A DNA stretch of 64,000 nt from Sphingobium sp. CCH11-B1 (GTDB lineage Bacteria; Pseudomonadota; Alphaproteobacteria; Sphingomonadales; Sphingomonadaceae): assembly GCF_001556865.1 (NCBI RefSeq), contig NZ_LSJY01000134.1, positions 1 through 64,000 of the forward strand. Direction: 5' to 3'. Both the position numbers and the translations under genes were made by a program. Shown here one piece after another: positions 6,920-14,811 of this stretch. Each line of letters starts with the position of its first letter. The stretch's first letter is position 1. The notes under the pieces were generated by a model. The model made no database searches and was not told the DNA's origin. It worked only from the letters and a program-made list of their open reading frames with translations.

Positions 6920-8209
6920 TCAGCGGGACGCGAACTGGCGTCCTCGCCCGGACAGAGCCCAGCGCTGCGGCGTCGCATCGGGGGCGGTTTCGCGCACGAA
7001 ACACTGCCCGCCCCGGCTTCGGATCGTCCGGCACATGGTGGCGGCGGCATTCCTGTCACCAAAGCCGCTGATGGCCAGCCTGTGATAGCCCCGGCCATTG
7101 ACGGTCGCCTGGCTCGTCAGCACCGGAAAAGCGGCCAAGCTTGTGTTGCGGCCCGCCATGGCGAACCATTTCTCCTTGGCGACGGCCGCATTGTCATAGG
7201 CGCCAAGCTGAACCACCCACTGGCTGGCACCAGTGCCCACCGGCCTGATGAAGGCTGCGCGCTCCATGTTAGCCACAGGCATGCGGCTACCGGCAGCGCG
7301 CATCTTCAGGCGGTTTTCGGAGCCATAGGCCGCGACCCTGACCGGTTCAGGCAGCGCCTGGATAACGGGCACCGGCTGTGGCGCGCCGTTTTCGTCCGCC
7401 ATCTGCATCGGCAAATTGGGTATGGAAGGCTCCGACGCGGCGCTGGCCATCTCGACCGGAGACGCGGGCGCCGCCAGCGCCAAGGCGACCGGCTGGCCAG
7501 GATCGGCCTGATTGATGGTCACGCCCATCAGAGCCGCGACGCGCAGGGGGGCGAGTGAAGGCTCCGCAATCTGCGCCCAGTCCGAAATCCGCTTGTTTGC
7601 CGCGAGCGGTTCCATATCCATGCCCACGACCATGCGCGCATCCTTCCACCGCCCTGCCAAGGCATAGGCATAGGCAAGGTTCTGGCGCGTCCGCACCGTG
7701 GCTGATGGGTCCTGGATCGCTGCGGACAGGATGCGTGCGCCCTCGGCCGGGTCGCCGGCAATCGCCATGGCAAGGCCGTAGTCGCCAGCAGGAATGATGT
7801 CGGCATGCGCGGTCAGAAGCTCGCGGGCCACCTCCGCCCGGCCTTGCGCCGTCTGCACAAGTGCCAGATTAACGAAGGTACTGGCGTCGCCGTCGCCCAG
7901 CGAAACCGCGTCAGACAGCGCGCTTTCCGCCGAAGCAAAACGGCCGGCGAGTACATAGGCACGGCCCAACGTCCGGCGATAGGTCGCATTCTGGGGATCG
8001 AGGCGAACCGCGGCCTCCGCCGCCTCCACGGCTTTCGCGCCATTTCGATCCGTCAGGGCCTTTTCCGCCGCAACAGCGGACTTGGCCGCGTCGCGTTGGG
8101 GCTGAACGACCGCCGCCGACGGACGGAAGGCTGCGCCCGTGCAGCCGACCATCGTGGTGGCGACGAGCAGCGACGAAAGCGTCACGCTTTTGAATGTCTT
8201 GCGATTCAT
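6920..8209 (-). CDS. TPR-containing lipoprotein with C-terminal SPOR domain
   Basis: 429 aa from the ATG at 8209; a GTG at 8221 would add four residues. A lipoprotein signal (FKSVTLSSLLVATTMVGC) is followed by TPR-like repeats at about 35-190 (AVEAAEAAVRLDPQNATYRR, TLGRAYVLAGRFASAESALS, NLAYAYALAGRW). A low-complexity linker follows, and a SPOR domain near 335-415 (WVVQLGAYDNAAVAKEKW ... GYHRLAISGFGDRNAAATMC). SPOR domains bind denuded peptidoglycan at division sites, so the protein probably sits in the outer membrane at septal wall. It is the last of three minus-strand genes after a ParA ATPase and an RHH protein. Confidence 0.85.
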   Translation of the reverse strand: MNRKTFKSVTLSSLLVATTMVGCTGAAFRPSAAVVQPQRDAAKSAVAAEKALTDRNGAKAVEAAEAAVRLDPQNATYRRTLGRAYVLAGRFASAESALSDAVSLGDGDASTFVNLALVQTAQGRAEVARELLTAHADIIPAGDYGLAMAIAGDPAEGARILSAAIQDPSATVRTRQNLAYAYALAGRWKDARMVVGMDMEPLAANKRISDWAQIAEPSLAPLRVAALMGVTINQADPGQPVALALAAPASPVEMASAASEPSIPNLPMQMADENGAPQPVPVIQALPEPVRVAAYGSENRLKMRAAGSRMPVANMERAAFIRPVGTGASQWVVQLGAYDNAAVAKEKWFAMAGRNTSLAAFPVLTSQATVNGRGYHRLAISGFGDRNAAATMCRTIRSRGGQCFVRETAPDATPQRWALSGRGRQFASR

Positions 8210-8226
8210 CTTCCTACCCACTCCGA

Positions 8227-8721
8227 TTACTGACCGTCGCCTACAGCTGGCAATTGTTGAGCCAGCCGGTCGATTTCCGGCAAGTCGTTGAGATAATCAT
8301 CAAGCGCCTGCGTCACAATCTGCTGCGCGGATCGACCGCTAACAGCGCAGGCAAGACGAAGCTTGAGATGGCGATCAGCGTCCAGGCGCAAGGTAAAGGC
8401 AGCCTTTCGCGCCCGCACAGCGGCCGGAGCCGCAACGGCCTTGCCAGCCAATCGCCGCGCCAGCGTCTTGCGTTGGTGGATGACCGGCGGTTCGGTCACG
8501 GCTGCGGCCATGGGGGTGAGGCCGATAGGAGCGACAGCCTCTTCGACAGGCAATGGCGCAGGTTGCACGTCAAAGCCCATGTCGTTCCAACCAAGGTCGT
8601 CCGCCGATACAGCGGGCGCACGGCCCGAGCCAAGCATCGGACGGCGCATCGCTGGCTGGGCGGTGCCTTTGCGGGCCAGCAAGCCGGAGGTCAGAGAAGC
8701 AAGCGGTTTGGGTTCGGCCAT
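8227..8721 (-). CDS. Protein with C-terminal ribbon-helix-helix domain, ParA partner candidate
   Basis: 164 aa. GGAG 8 nt before the ATG at 8721 decides the start; a GTG at 8739 overlapping the parA stop is an alternative. The first 100 residues are Ala/Pro-rich and look disordered. The end contains a basic-hydrophobic RHH-like segment (AAFTLRLDADRHLKLRLACA, then SAQQIVTQALDDYL). Because it directly follows a ParA ATPase, it may act like a ParB/ParG-type adaptor by binding DNA or stimulating the ATPase. The domain call is by pattern, not by search. Confidence 0.6.
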   Translation of the reverse strand: MAEPKPLASLTSGLLARKGTAQPAMRRPMLGSGRAPAVSADDLGWNDMGFDVQPAPLPVEEAVAPIGLTPMAAAVTEPPVIHQRKTLARRLAGKAVAAPAAVRARKAAFTLRLDADRHLKLRLACAVSGRSAQQIVTQALDDYLNDLPEIDRLAQQLPAVGDGQ

Positions 8722-8735
8722 GATGCGCGCCTCCT

Positions 8736-9455
8736 TCACTGGCTGATCACGCGGCGGCCAAAGCCTCCGCCCGTCGGGCGGGCGGCAACGGTACCGACGC
8801 TGCCATGGGGCACGGAAAACACCGTGCGACGGAAATTCTTTTCAAGCCGGTCCGACACATAGGTCCAGAGGGCCTGCACCTCCGCTGCGGAACGCCCCTT
8901 GGGATCGACCTCCATCACGGTGCGCCCGTCGATCATCGATGCGGCGAAATCCGTCCGGTGGTGCAGTGTCACCGGGGCGACCGTGCCGTGCTGCGACAGA
9001 GCCACGGCTGCTTCGGAAGTGATGCGCGCCTTTGGCGTAGCGGCATTTACGACAAAGATCAGCGGCTTGCCCGCCCGTTCACACAAGTCCACGGTCGCGC
9101 CCACGGCTCGCAGGTCGTGCGGACTCGGACGCGTGGGAACGACGATGAGTTCCGCAACGGAAATGACGCTCTGTATCGCCATGGTGATCGCGGGCGGCGT
9201 ATCGATCACGGCGAGCTTGAAGCCCTGCTGCCGCAAAATCTCTAGGTCGGCCCCCAGGCGGGCAACAGTTGTTTGCGCGAAAGCGGGATATTCCGCTTCC
9301 CGCTCGTTCCACCAGTCGGCAAGCGACCCTTGCGGGTCGATATCGATCAGCACCACCGGGCCGGCACCGGCCAGCTGCGCCTGAACAGCCAGATGGCCGG
9401 ACAGCGTCGTCTTGCCCGATCCCCCCTTCTGCGATGCCAATGCCAAAATCCGCAC
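8736..9455 (-). CDS. ParA/MinD-family ATPase, orphan (no parB beside it)
   Basis: 239 aa, GTG start. A deviant Walker A motif is at the N-terminus (ASQKGGSGKTTLSGHLA), with the signature lysine. The A' motif is VLIDIDPQGSLADWW and the switch/Walker B segment is KLAVIDTPPAI. The C-terminal 25 residues are Gly/Arg-rich and not part of the fold. Such ATPases position plasmids, chromosomes or protein clusters. The neighbours here are an RHH protein and two SPOR proteins rather than ParB, suggesting positioning of cell-wall or division machinery. The divergent promoter region carries two CtrA-like sites. Confidence 0.88.
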   Translation of the reverse strand: MRILALASQKGGSGKTTLSGHLAVQAQLAGAGPVVLIDIDPQGSLADWWNEREAEYPAFAQTTVARLGADLEILRQQGFKLAVIDTPPAITMAIQSVISVAELIVVPTRPSPHDLRAVGATVDLCERAGKPLIFVVNAATPKARITSEAAVALSQHGTVAPVTLHHRTDFAASMIDGRTVMEVDPKGRSAAEVQALWTYVSDRLEKNFRRTVFSVPHGSVGTVAARPTGGGFGRRVISQ

Positions 9456-9505
9456 GCGCGCCCCCCACCAAAATTCAGGTTCGTTCGCAATCGCACGGGC
9501 GGAGC

Positions 9506-9520
9506 TAAAAATTGGTTAAT
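9506..9520 (+). promoter_or_regulatory. CtrA-like binding site 1 in the parA/SPOR divergent promoter
   Basis: CTAA-N7-TTAA with exact 7-nt spacing (CTAA 9506-9509, TTAA 9517-9520). The alphaproteobacterial CtrA consensus is TTAA-N7-TTAA, so there is one mismatch. It lies about 50 nt upstream of the parA start. ctrA itself is encoded at 34.1-34.8 kb. Confidence 0.45.
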
Positions 9521-9572
9521 TGCGGGAAAACACCATCTGAGCGATCATCCCGAGGCGTCGCACGAACTGGCG

Positions 9573-9589
9573 CTAACGGGACATTAACC
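9573..9589 (+). promoter_or_regulatory. CtrA-like binding site 2 in the parA/SPOR divergent promoter
   Basis: CTAA-N7-TTAACC (CTAA 9573-9576, TTAACC 9584-9589). The second half matches the extended CtrA half-site. It lies 52 nt upstream of the Sel1/SPOR start codon and 67 nt from site 1. Confidence 0.5.
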
Positions 9590-9640
9590 CTGATGGCATA
9601 GGGCATCGCTGAATATCATGAGACGCAGGAGCTTTGGCGC

Positions 9641-10582
9641 ATGAAGCGGATAGTGGTGATCCTTGCGGCCGCGGCTATGGCGAGCCTGACCGCGCCTGTT
9701 CAGGCTGACGTAAAGACCGGCGTCGATGCTTGGCAGCAGGGCGATTATGCGAAAGCAATCGCAGAATGGCGTCCGCTGGCGGAAGCCGGCGACCCCGACG
9801 CGCAGTTCAATCTCGGCCAGGCCTACAAGCTCGGCCGGGGCGTTCAGTCCGACATGGCCATGGCCATCAACTGGTATCGCAAGGCCGCGCAGCAGGGACA
9901 TCTGCGGGCGGAGGACAGCCTTGGCCTTCTCATGTTCCAGCAAGGCGACCGGGCGGGAGCCATGCCTTATCTTGAGCGTGCCGCATCCCGCGGCGAACCC
10001 CGCGCGCAATATATCGTTGGCACGTCCTTGTTCAACGGCGACGTCATCGGCAAGGATTGGGTCCGCGCCTATGCGTTGATGAGCCGCGCTTCGGCTGCGG
10101 GGCTGTCGCAGGCCACGACGAGCCTCGAGCAGATGGGCAAATATATCCCTGAAGATCAGCGCAGGCAGGGCACGGCGCTTGCCGCCAGCCTCGAGACCGG
10201 CAAAAGCCCTAAAACGGAAGCAGCTCCGATTCCGGTGCGTTCAGCGGCGGTGTCCAGTCCGGCCAAACCATCGCCGCCGAGCGCGGCAAACAAGCCGATT
10301 CCATCGAAGCCTCAGATCGCCTCCACGTCCAAGGCGGTCCCGCCCTCTTCCGGCAACTGGCGCGTTCAGTTGGGCGCCTTCAGCGAGGAGGGCCGCGCTC
10401 GGACGCTGTGGAGCCAACTGACGAAGAAGGTTGGAGGCCTTTCCGCTTACCAGCTCTATCTGGTGAAGACGGAGGCCGTGACCCGCCTCCAGGCAGGGCC
10501 ACTGTCGAGCGCAGCAGAGGCGGCACGGTTGTGCGGCTCGATCAAGGCCGCGGGATCGGACTGCATGCCCAAGAAGATGTGA
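9641..10582 (+). CDS. Periplasmic Sel1-repeat protein with C-terminal SPOR domain
   Basis: 313 aa. The signal peptide (MKRIVVILAAAAMASLTAPVQA) is followed by Sel1-type TPR repeats at about 35-165 (AEAGDPDAQFNLGQAYKLG, KAAQQGHLRAEDSLGLLMF). A Pro/Ser/Lys linker follows, then a SPOR domain (WRVQLGAFSEEGRARTLW to the end, about 235-313). It is probably a peptidoglycan-binding division-site protein of the periplasm. It is transcribed away from the parA operon, whose last gene also carries a SPOR domain. The shared region has two CtrA-like sites, hinting at cell-cycle control. Confidence 0.88.
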   Translation: MKRIVVILAAAAMASLTAPVQADVKTGVDAWQQGDYAKAIAEWRPLAEAGDPDAQFNLGQAYKLGRGVQSDMAMAINWYRKAAQQGHLRAEDSLGLLMFQQGDRAGAMPYLERAASRGEPRAQYIVGTSLFNGDVIGKDWVRAYALMSRASAAGLSQATTSLEQMGKYIPEDQRRQGTALAASLETGKSPKTEAAPIPVRSAAVSSPAKPSPPSAANKPIPSKPQIASTSKAVPPSSGNWRVQLGAFSEEGRARTLWSQLTKKVGGLSAYQLYLVKTEAVTRLQAGPLSSAAEAARLCGSIKAAGSDCMPKKM

Positions 10583-10687
10583 CCGGGGCACCCTCTTCGC
10601 GCTCAACTGACCGTGCCGGCATTTGGCAAAGCGTCCTTATACTGCAATAAGGACGGCCATGGTCGAACCTGTCACGGTGAATGGAAG

Positions 10688-11701
10688 ATGGGACATATAG
10701 AGGCGCTGGTTGCCGCCAACTTGGGAGAGGAAGCCGGTCATCGAACTCTGGCCGCATTGGCGATCGACAGCGGATTGATGGCGGAACAGGGCGAAGCGGT
10801 GTCGCGCGCCGCCTTTGCCATAGCGCTCAACGTCGCGCTGTTTCATGACCTGCTTGGTCGGGTGTCGAGTGGCGCAGCCTATGTCGCCGATGTGCTTGCC
10901 CGCGGGAAAAGGGTGTTTTTCGACCATGGGGCGCTGCGGACGGTGCGGTTCCCATCCGGTCCTACCGGTGCCCTGCCGCCGGGCGAAGACGCGTTTACCC
11001 GTATTCTCGTGCCGCTCGGATACGACATGGCGGCGGTCTATCCGCTAGATCGATTGAGCATGACCGGCCGGGCCTACCGTCATCTGGACCATCCCGACAT
11101 CATCCCGCAATTCTTCCTGTCGGAACTCCATGTCGATCGCTTCGACGCGGCCTTCGCAGATGTCGCCCGGCGCGTATTCGGAACGTCGCGTGATCCGCTG
11201 ACCCTTCAGGCGAAGGATGTGCTGGCGCGCTATTCGGCTCAAGAGCCTGTCTACTTCGCTGACGCTGTAATCGCGCTGCCCTCCGTCGTAGCGGCGTTCG
11301 ACCGCCAGCATGAACCGCCCACATGGGAAGATTATCAACAGCTTCTGTCTTACTCCAACGAAGCCGCCTGGATTGCGACGGAAGGCAACGCGTTCAATCA
11401 CGCAACCGACAGGGTCGACGATGTCGCGGCCCTTGCCGAGCGGTTGAAAAGCGAGGATCGGCCCATGAAGGACAGACTGGAAGTGTCAGCCACCGGCCGC
11501 GTCCGACAGACCGCCTTCCGCGCCGACAGGGTGGAGCGCCTCTTCGCTGACGGCGAAAGCCGCTCCGTTTCCGGTTCCTTTTTCGAATTCATCAGCCGCG
11601 ACATCGATCCGGCCACGGGACGGCTTGACCTCGCCTTCGACACCGGGAACGCGACGGGCATTTTCGCGATGACCGCTGCGCAGGAAAGCGGGGCCAGATG
11701 A
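10688..11701 (+). CDS. DUF1338 family protein, HglS-like 2-oxoadipate dioxygenase/decarboxylase
   Basis: 337 aa from ATG 10688; the frame is open further upstream without coding character. Known relatives (HglS/YdcJ) are Fe(II) enzymes that convert 2-oxoadipate to 2-hydroxyglutarate in lysine catabolism. The family's metal and substrate motifs are visible: FFDHGALRTV (His80, Arg84), FNHATDR (His238) and FFEFISRD (Glu300). It is shorter than E. coli YdcJ (about 450 aa). Its stop overlaps the AstD-like start (ATGA at 11698), so the two are coupled, and purU follows. The exact substrate in this operon is uncertain. Confidence 0.82.
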   Translation: MGHIEALVAANLGEEAGHRTLAALAIDSGLMAEQGEAVSRAAFAIALNVALFHDLLGRVSSGAAYVADVLARGKRVFFDHGALRTVRFPSGPTGALPPGEDAFTRILVPLGYDMAAVYPLDRLSMTGRAYRHLDHPDIIPQFFLSELHVDRFDAAFADVARRVFGTSRDPLTLQAKDVLARYSAQEPVYFADAVIALPSVVAAFDRQHEPPTWEDYQQLLSYSNEAAWIATEGNAFNHATDRVDDVAALAERLKSEDRPMKDRLEVSATGRVRQTAFRADRVERLFADGESRSVSGSFFEFISRDIDPATGRLDLAFDTGNATGIFAMTAAQESGAR

Positions 11702-13087
11702 CGGAATGGCTGCAATCCTTCGACCCAGCATCGGGCGAAGTGATTTGGGAAGGCAAGATTGCTCGGGCGGACGACTGCCATACCGCCGTGGCGGGCGCTG
11801 GCAGTGGACGACCGGATCGCCATAGCGCGCCGCTACGCCGATGCCCTGCAGGAGCGCCGCCGCGCCCTGGCGGAACTCATTTCACGTGAGACTGGCAAGC
11901 TGCTCTGGGAAAGCGACGCCGAACTGGGATCGATGATCGCCAAGGTAGAAGTGTCGATAAAGGCCCATGCTGAGCGTACCGGCGAGCGGCAAAGCGACAT
12001 GGCGTTCGGTCGCGCCATATTGCGCCACCGCGGGCATGGGGTGATGGCAGTGCTCGGCCCCTATAATTTCCCCGGCCATCTGCCGAACGGACATATCGTC
12101 CCAGCACTGATCGCCGGCAACACAGTCATTTTCAAACCATCCGAAATCGCACCAGCCACCGGCGCGGCGATGGCCGAAGCCTGGCTGGCGGCGGGGCTCC
12201 CGACTGATGTGCTGCAAGTCCTGCAGGGCGGCCGAGCCACCGGCGAAGCACTGGTCGCAGCGGACATTGACGGACTGCTGTTCACCGGGTCGGCGGGCGC
12301 GGGTTCGGCGCTGAGGCGGGCACTGGTGGATCGCCCTCATGTCATCATGGCTCTGGAGCTGGGCGGCAACAACCCGCTGATCGCATGGGACAATCCCGAA
12401 GCCGCCGCTTCGATCATCATCAACTCAGCCTTCATCACCACCGGCCAACGTTGCTCCTGCGCTCGCCGTTTGATCGTGCCGGACGACGCGATCGGGGATG
12501 CCATCGTCGAAGCGACGGCGGCCTTGGCTGCGCGCCTTCCGATCGCGGCCTGGACCGATGCGGGAGAAGCCTTCATGGGACCGCTGGTATCTGAACAGGC
12601 GGCCTCCTCCGCCCATGCAGCCGTTCACAACCTGATCGCGCGGGGAGCCAGGACCATCCGGCCCTTCACGGCGATCGAGGGCCGCAGCGCCGCCTTCGTG
12701 ACGCCCGCCATGTTCGACGTGACGGGCATCGACACACCTGACGCGGAGATTTTCGCTCCCGTTCTGTCGGTCATCCGCGTTCCTGATTTCGATGCAGCAA
12801 TGGAGGCTGCGAACGCCACCGTGTTCGGCCTGTCGGCGGGCCTTGTCTCGGAAAACGAACATTTGTGGTCGCGTATGGTGGAGGAAAGCCGCGCGGGCGT
12901 GGTCAATCGCAACCGACCGACAACGGGCGCAGCGGGCAACATGCCCTTCGGCGGATTGGGCGCGTCCGGCAATCATCGACCCAGCGCCTATTACGCAGCC
13001 GACTATTGTGCTTATCCGATTGCCAGTTTCGAAGCGGGAACCGTGGAAGCCGTGCCAGTCAACGGGTTGAACATCGCGACATCATAG
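11698..13087 (+). pseudogene. astD: AstD-like succinylglutamate-semialdehyde dehydrogenase gene with an N-terminal frame break
   Basis: The native start is the ATG at 11698, overlapping the HglS-like stop, and reads MTEWLQSFDPASGEVIWEGK before going out of frame after about 30 residues. The body continues in another frame from PPWRALAVDDRIAIARRYAD to the stop at 13087. That body is intact: LGPYNFPGHLPNGHI, catalytic Glu in MALELGGNNP, catalytic Cys in GQRCSCARR, and the C-terminal YYAADYCAYP shared with the second copy at 19.8 kb. About 9-10 residues are missing at the break. An in-frame TTG at 11759 could still allow a 442-aa product. A functional, re-started enzyme is possible. Confidence 0.75.
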
Positions 13088-13124
13088 GGCATCGGCGTGC
13101 CGCGCACTATTTGCGGAGGGTGTC

Positions 13125-13991
13125 GTGGCTATGTCTGTCTTTCCATCCTGGGTTCTGACCCTGGTCTGCGCGGATCGCGTCGGCATCGTCGCCGCGGTCA
13201 GCCGCTTTCTTGCGGAACGCGGGGGATTCATCACGGACAGCCAGCAATATGCGGATCGCGACGCCGGCCTGTTCTTCATGCGCGTCGCGTTCGAGGCTAC
13301 CGATGGCCGGATGGCGGACACGGAGACGCTGCGCGCTGAATTCGCACCTGTGGGTGCCGCCTTTGCGATGGATTGGTCCCTGTCCCCCGCCGACCATCGC
13401 CCCCGCATGCTGATCGCTGTATCGAAAGCGTCGCACTGCCTCGCCGACCTGTTGCACCGATGGCAGACCGGAACCCTGGCAATCGACATCATGGGTGTGG
13501 TGTCGAACCATCCCAATATGCGCCGCACCACGGAATGGCACGGCATTCCGTATCATGAGCTACCGGCGAATGGCGATAAAGCCGTACAGGAAGCAACCCT
13601 TCTCGATCTGTTCGAGCGCACCCGATCCGATTATCTGGTCCTCGCGCGCTACATGCAGGTGCTGTCCGAAGAATTGGTCGAACGCCTTGCGGGACGCTGC
13701 ATCAACATCCACCACAGCTTCCTGCCCGGCTTCAAAGGGGCGCGCCCCTATCACCGCGCCTATGACCGGGGCGTCAAGCTGATTGGCGCGACCGCGCATT
13801 TCGTCACTGCCGATCTGGATGAAGGTCCGATCATCGAGCAGGCGGTCGAACGTGTGGATCACCGCGCTACCGCCGACGACATGATCCGCATAGGACGGGA
13901 TATCGAGGCGCAGGTACTTGCCCGCGCCGTCAGCTGGATGGCCGACCGGCGCGTGCTGCTCAACAGGGGCAAGACAGTCGTATTTCGGTGA
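13125..13991 (+). CDS. purU: Formyltetrahydrofolate deformylase
   Basis: 288 aa from a GTG with GGAGG five nt upstream; an ATG at 13131 is an alternative. An ACT domain occupies about 8-85 (TLVCADRVGIVAAVSRFLAE). A formyl-transferase-type hydrolase domain follows at about 95-285, with INIHHSFLPGFKGARPY and DEGPIIEQ, which carry the conserved His and Asp. PurU splits 10-formyl-THF into formate and THF. Its position after HglS-like and AstD-like genes suggests balancing one-carbon units during amino-acid catabolism rather than purine synthesis; that is inference. Confidence 0.92.
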   Translation: MAMSVFPSWVLTLVCADRVGIVAAVSRFLAERGGFITDSQQYADRDAGLFFMRVAFEATDGRMADTETLRAEFAPVGAAFAMDWSLSPADHRPRMLIAVSKASHCLADLLHRWQTGTLAIDIMGVVSNHPNMRRTTEWHGIPYHELPANGDKAVQEATLLDLFERTRSDYLVLARYMQVLSEELVERLAGRCINIHHSFLPGFKGARPYHRAYDRGVKLIGATAHFVTADLDEGPIIEQAVERVDHRATADDMIRIGRDIEAQVLARAVSWMADRRVLLNRGKTVVFR

Positions 13992-14000
13992 TCGTGCGGA

Positions 14001-14156
14001 TCAAAGGCCGAGGCGCGTCCAGAAGTCTTCAGGTGCGATCGCGCGGTCCGACTTGGTCGACGGTTCGCGCGCCGTCCAGGATGAATGGGGCAGATAGATG
14101 TGCCGTTGAGGCCGGATGTCGCGTGGGCGACGGATATTGGAACCATGGTGGATCAT
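14001..14156 (-). CDS. Hypothetical 51-aa protein
   Basis: A compact ORF starting MIHHGSNIRRPRDIRPQRHI and ending APEDFWTRLGL. An AGGAG lies 7 nt upstream of the ATG. The sequence is basic in the first half and ends in an acidic-aromatic motif. There is no signal peptide or membrane segment. I do not recognise the family. Good initiation signals and an otherwise empty convergent region favour a real gene. Its stop lies 10 nt from the purU stop. Confidence 0.55.
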   Translation of the reverse strand: MIHHGSNIRRPRDIRPQRHIYLPHSSWTAREPSTKSDRAIAPEDFWTRLGL

Positions 14157-14376
14157 CGTCTTCTCCTTGGTAGGGGAACACGAAACCTGGCGTTGTCGCT
14201 TCGGAACCGTGCGCTTTAGCCGTTGATGACGCGGAGCAAGCTGACATCCTTCAAAAGCCGCGGAGCATGAAGCTCGACATCCTGATCGGACATTTCTCGG
14301 GAAAAAGCCAAATAGCTTTGTTTGGCAGCGGCGCAGGCCAGCTTTTACACCGACCCTATCCGGCCGGTAAGCGCTT

Positions 14377-14484
14377 TCAGGCGACGATGCTGTATAGGAA
14401 CCAGCCGACGATGAGCAGGCTCGAAACTATGCAAATACGATCGCCAAAGACATCGATCCGGGACACCAGACACCATCCTTCCAT
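14377..14484 (-). CDS. Possible 35-aa single-span membrane peptide
   Basis: The reading frame MEGWCLVSRIDVFGDRICIV continues with SSLLIVGWFLYSIVA and a stop. The final 17-18 residues form a plausible membrane helix after a charged N-terminus. The ribosome-binding site is weak. It lies in the 440-nt space between the 51-aa ORF and DUF2093, where nothing else is convincing. Treat as a candidate only. Confidence 0.3.
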   Translation of the reverse strand: MEGWCLVSRIDVFGDRICIVSSLLIVGWFLYSIVA

Positions 14485-14604
14485 TTTGGGTGATCTTCGT
14501 CACCTCGCAGAGAGGATAGCGCAACTTGGTGAAAACGAGAATAGCAATTTTGCAAATCCGACATTTGCAACATTGCTAAAAATCCCTGTGTGCCACTGGG
14601 CCGT

Positions 14605-14811
14605 TCAGTCCGCCGAATTGCGAACCAGAGCCTGTGTTGCTTCCTGCGGCCCGCGATAGGCCTGCTGCAGTTCCGCACTCCAGTAGCGCAGGTCTTCCAA
14701 ATCAATACGCGCGCCGGAGACCGCGCAAAGGACGAACTGTCCCGACTGAACGATGTCGAAATCCGCAGCGCCATAATGAAGCACTGCCAGTCCCTGGATG
14801 TCTGCCACCAT
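14605..14811 (-). CDS. DUF2093 family protein
   Basis: 68 aa, starting at an ATG whose last base overlaps the stop of the nitronate monooxygenase-like gene. The sequence (LAVLHYGAADFDIVQSGQFV, CAVSGARIDLEDLRYWS) matches the short alphaproteobacterial DUF2093 family: a compact beta-rich protein with a conserved Cys in the CAVSG motif and an LRYWS motif. Function is unknown. Tight overlap implies translational coupling to the upstream flavoprotein. Confidence 0.8.
   Translation of the reverse strand: MVADIQGLAVLHYGAADFDIVQSGQFVLCAVSGARIDLEDLRYWSAELQQAYRGPQEATQALVRNSAD

Noticed and set aside
14267..14659. 130-codon plus-strand frame between purU and DUF2093
   Set aside because: No ribosome-binding site or hydrophobic/charged pattern of a real protein, and it overlaps the well-supported DUF2093 gene antisense.
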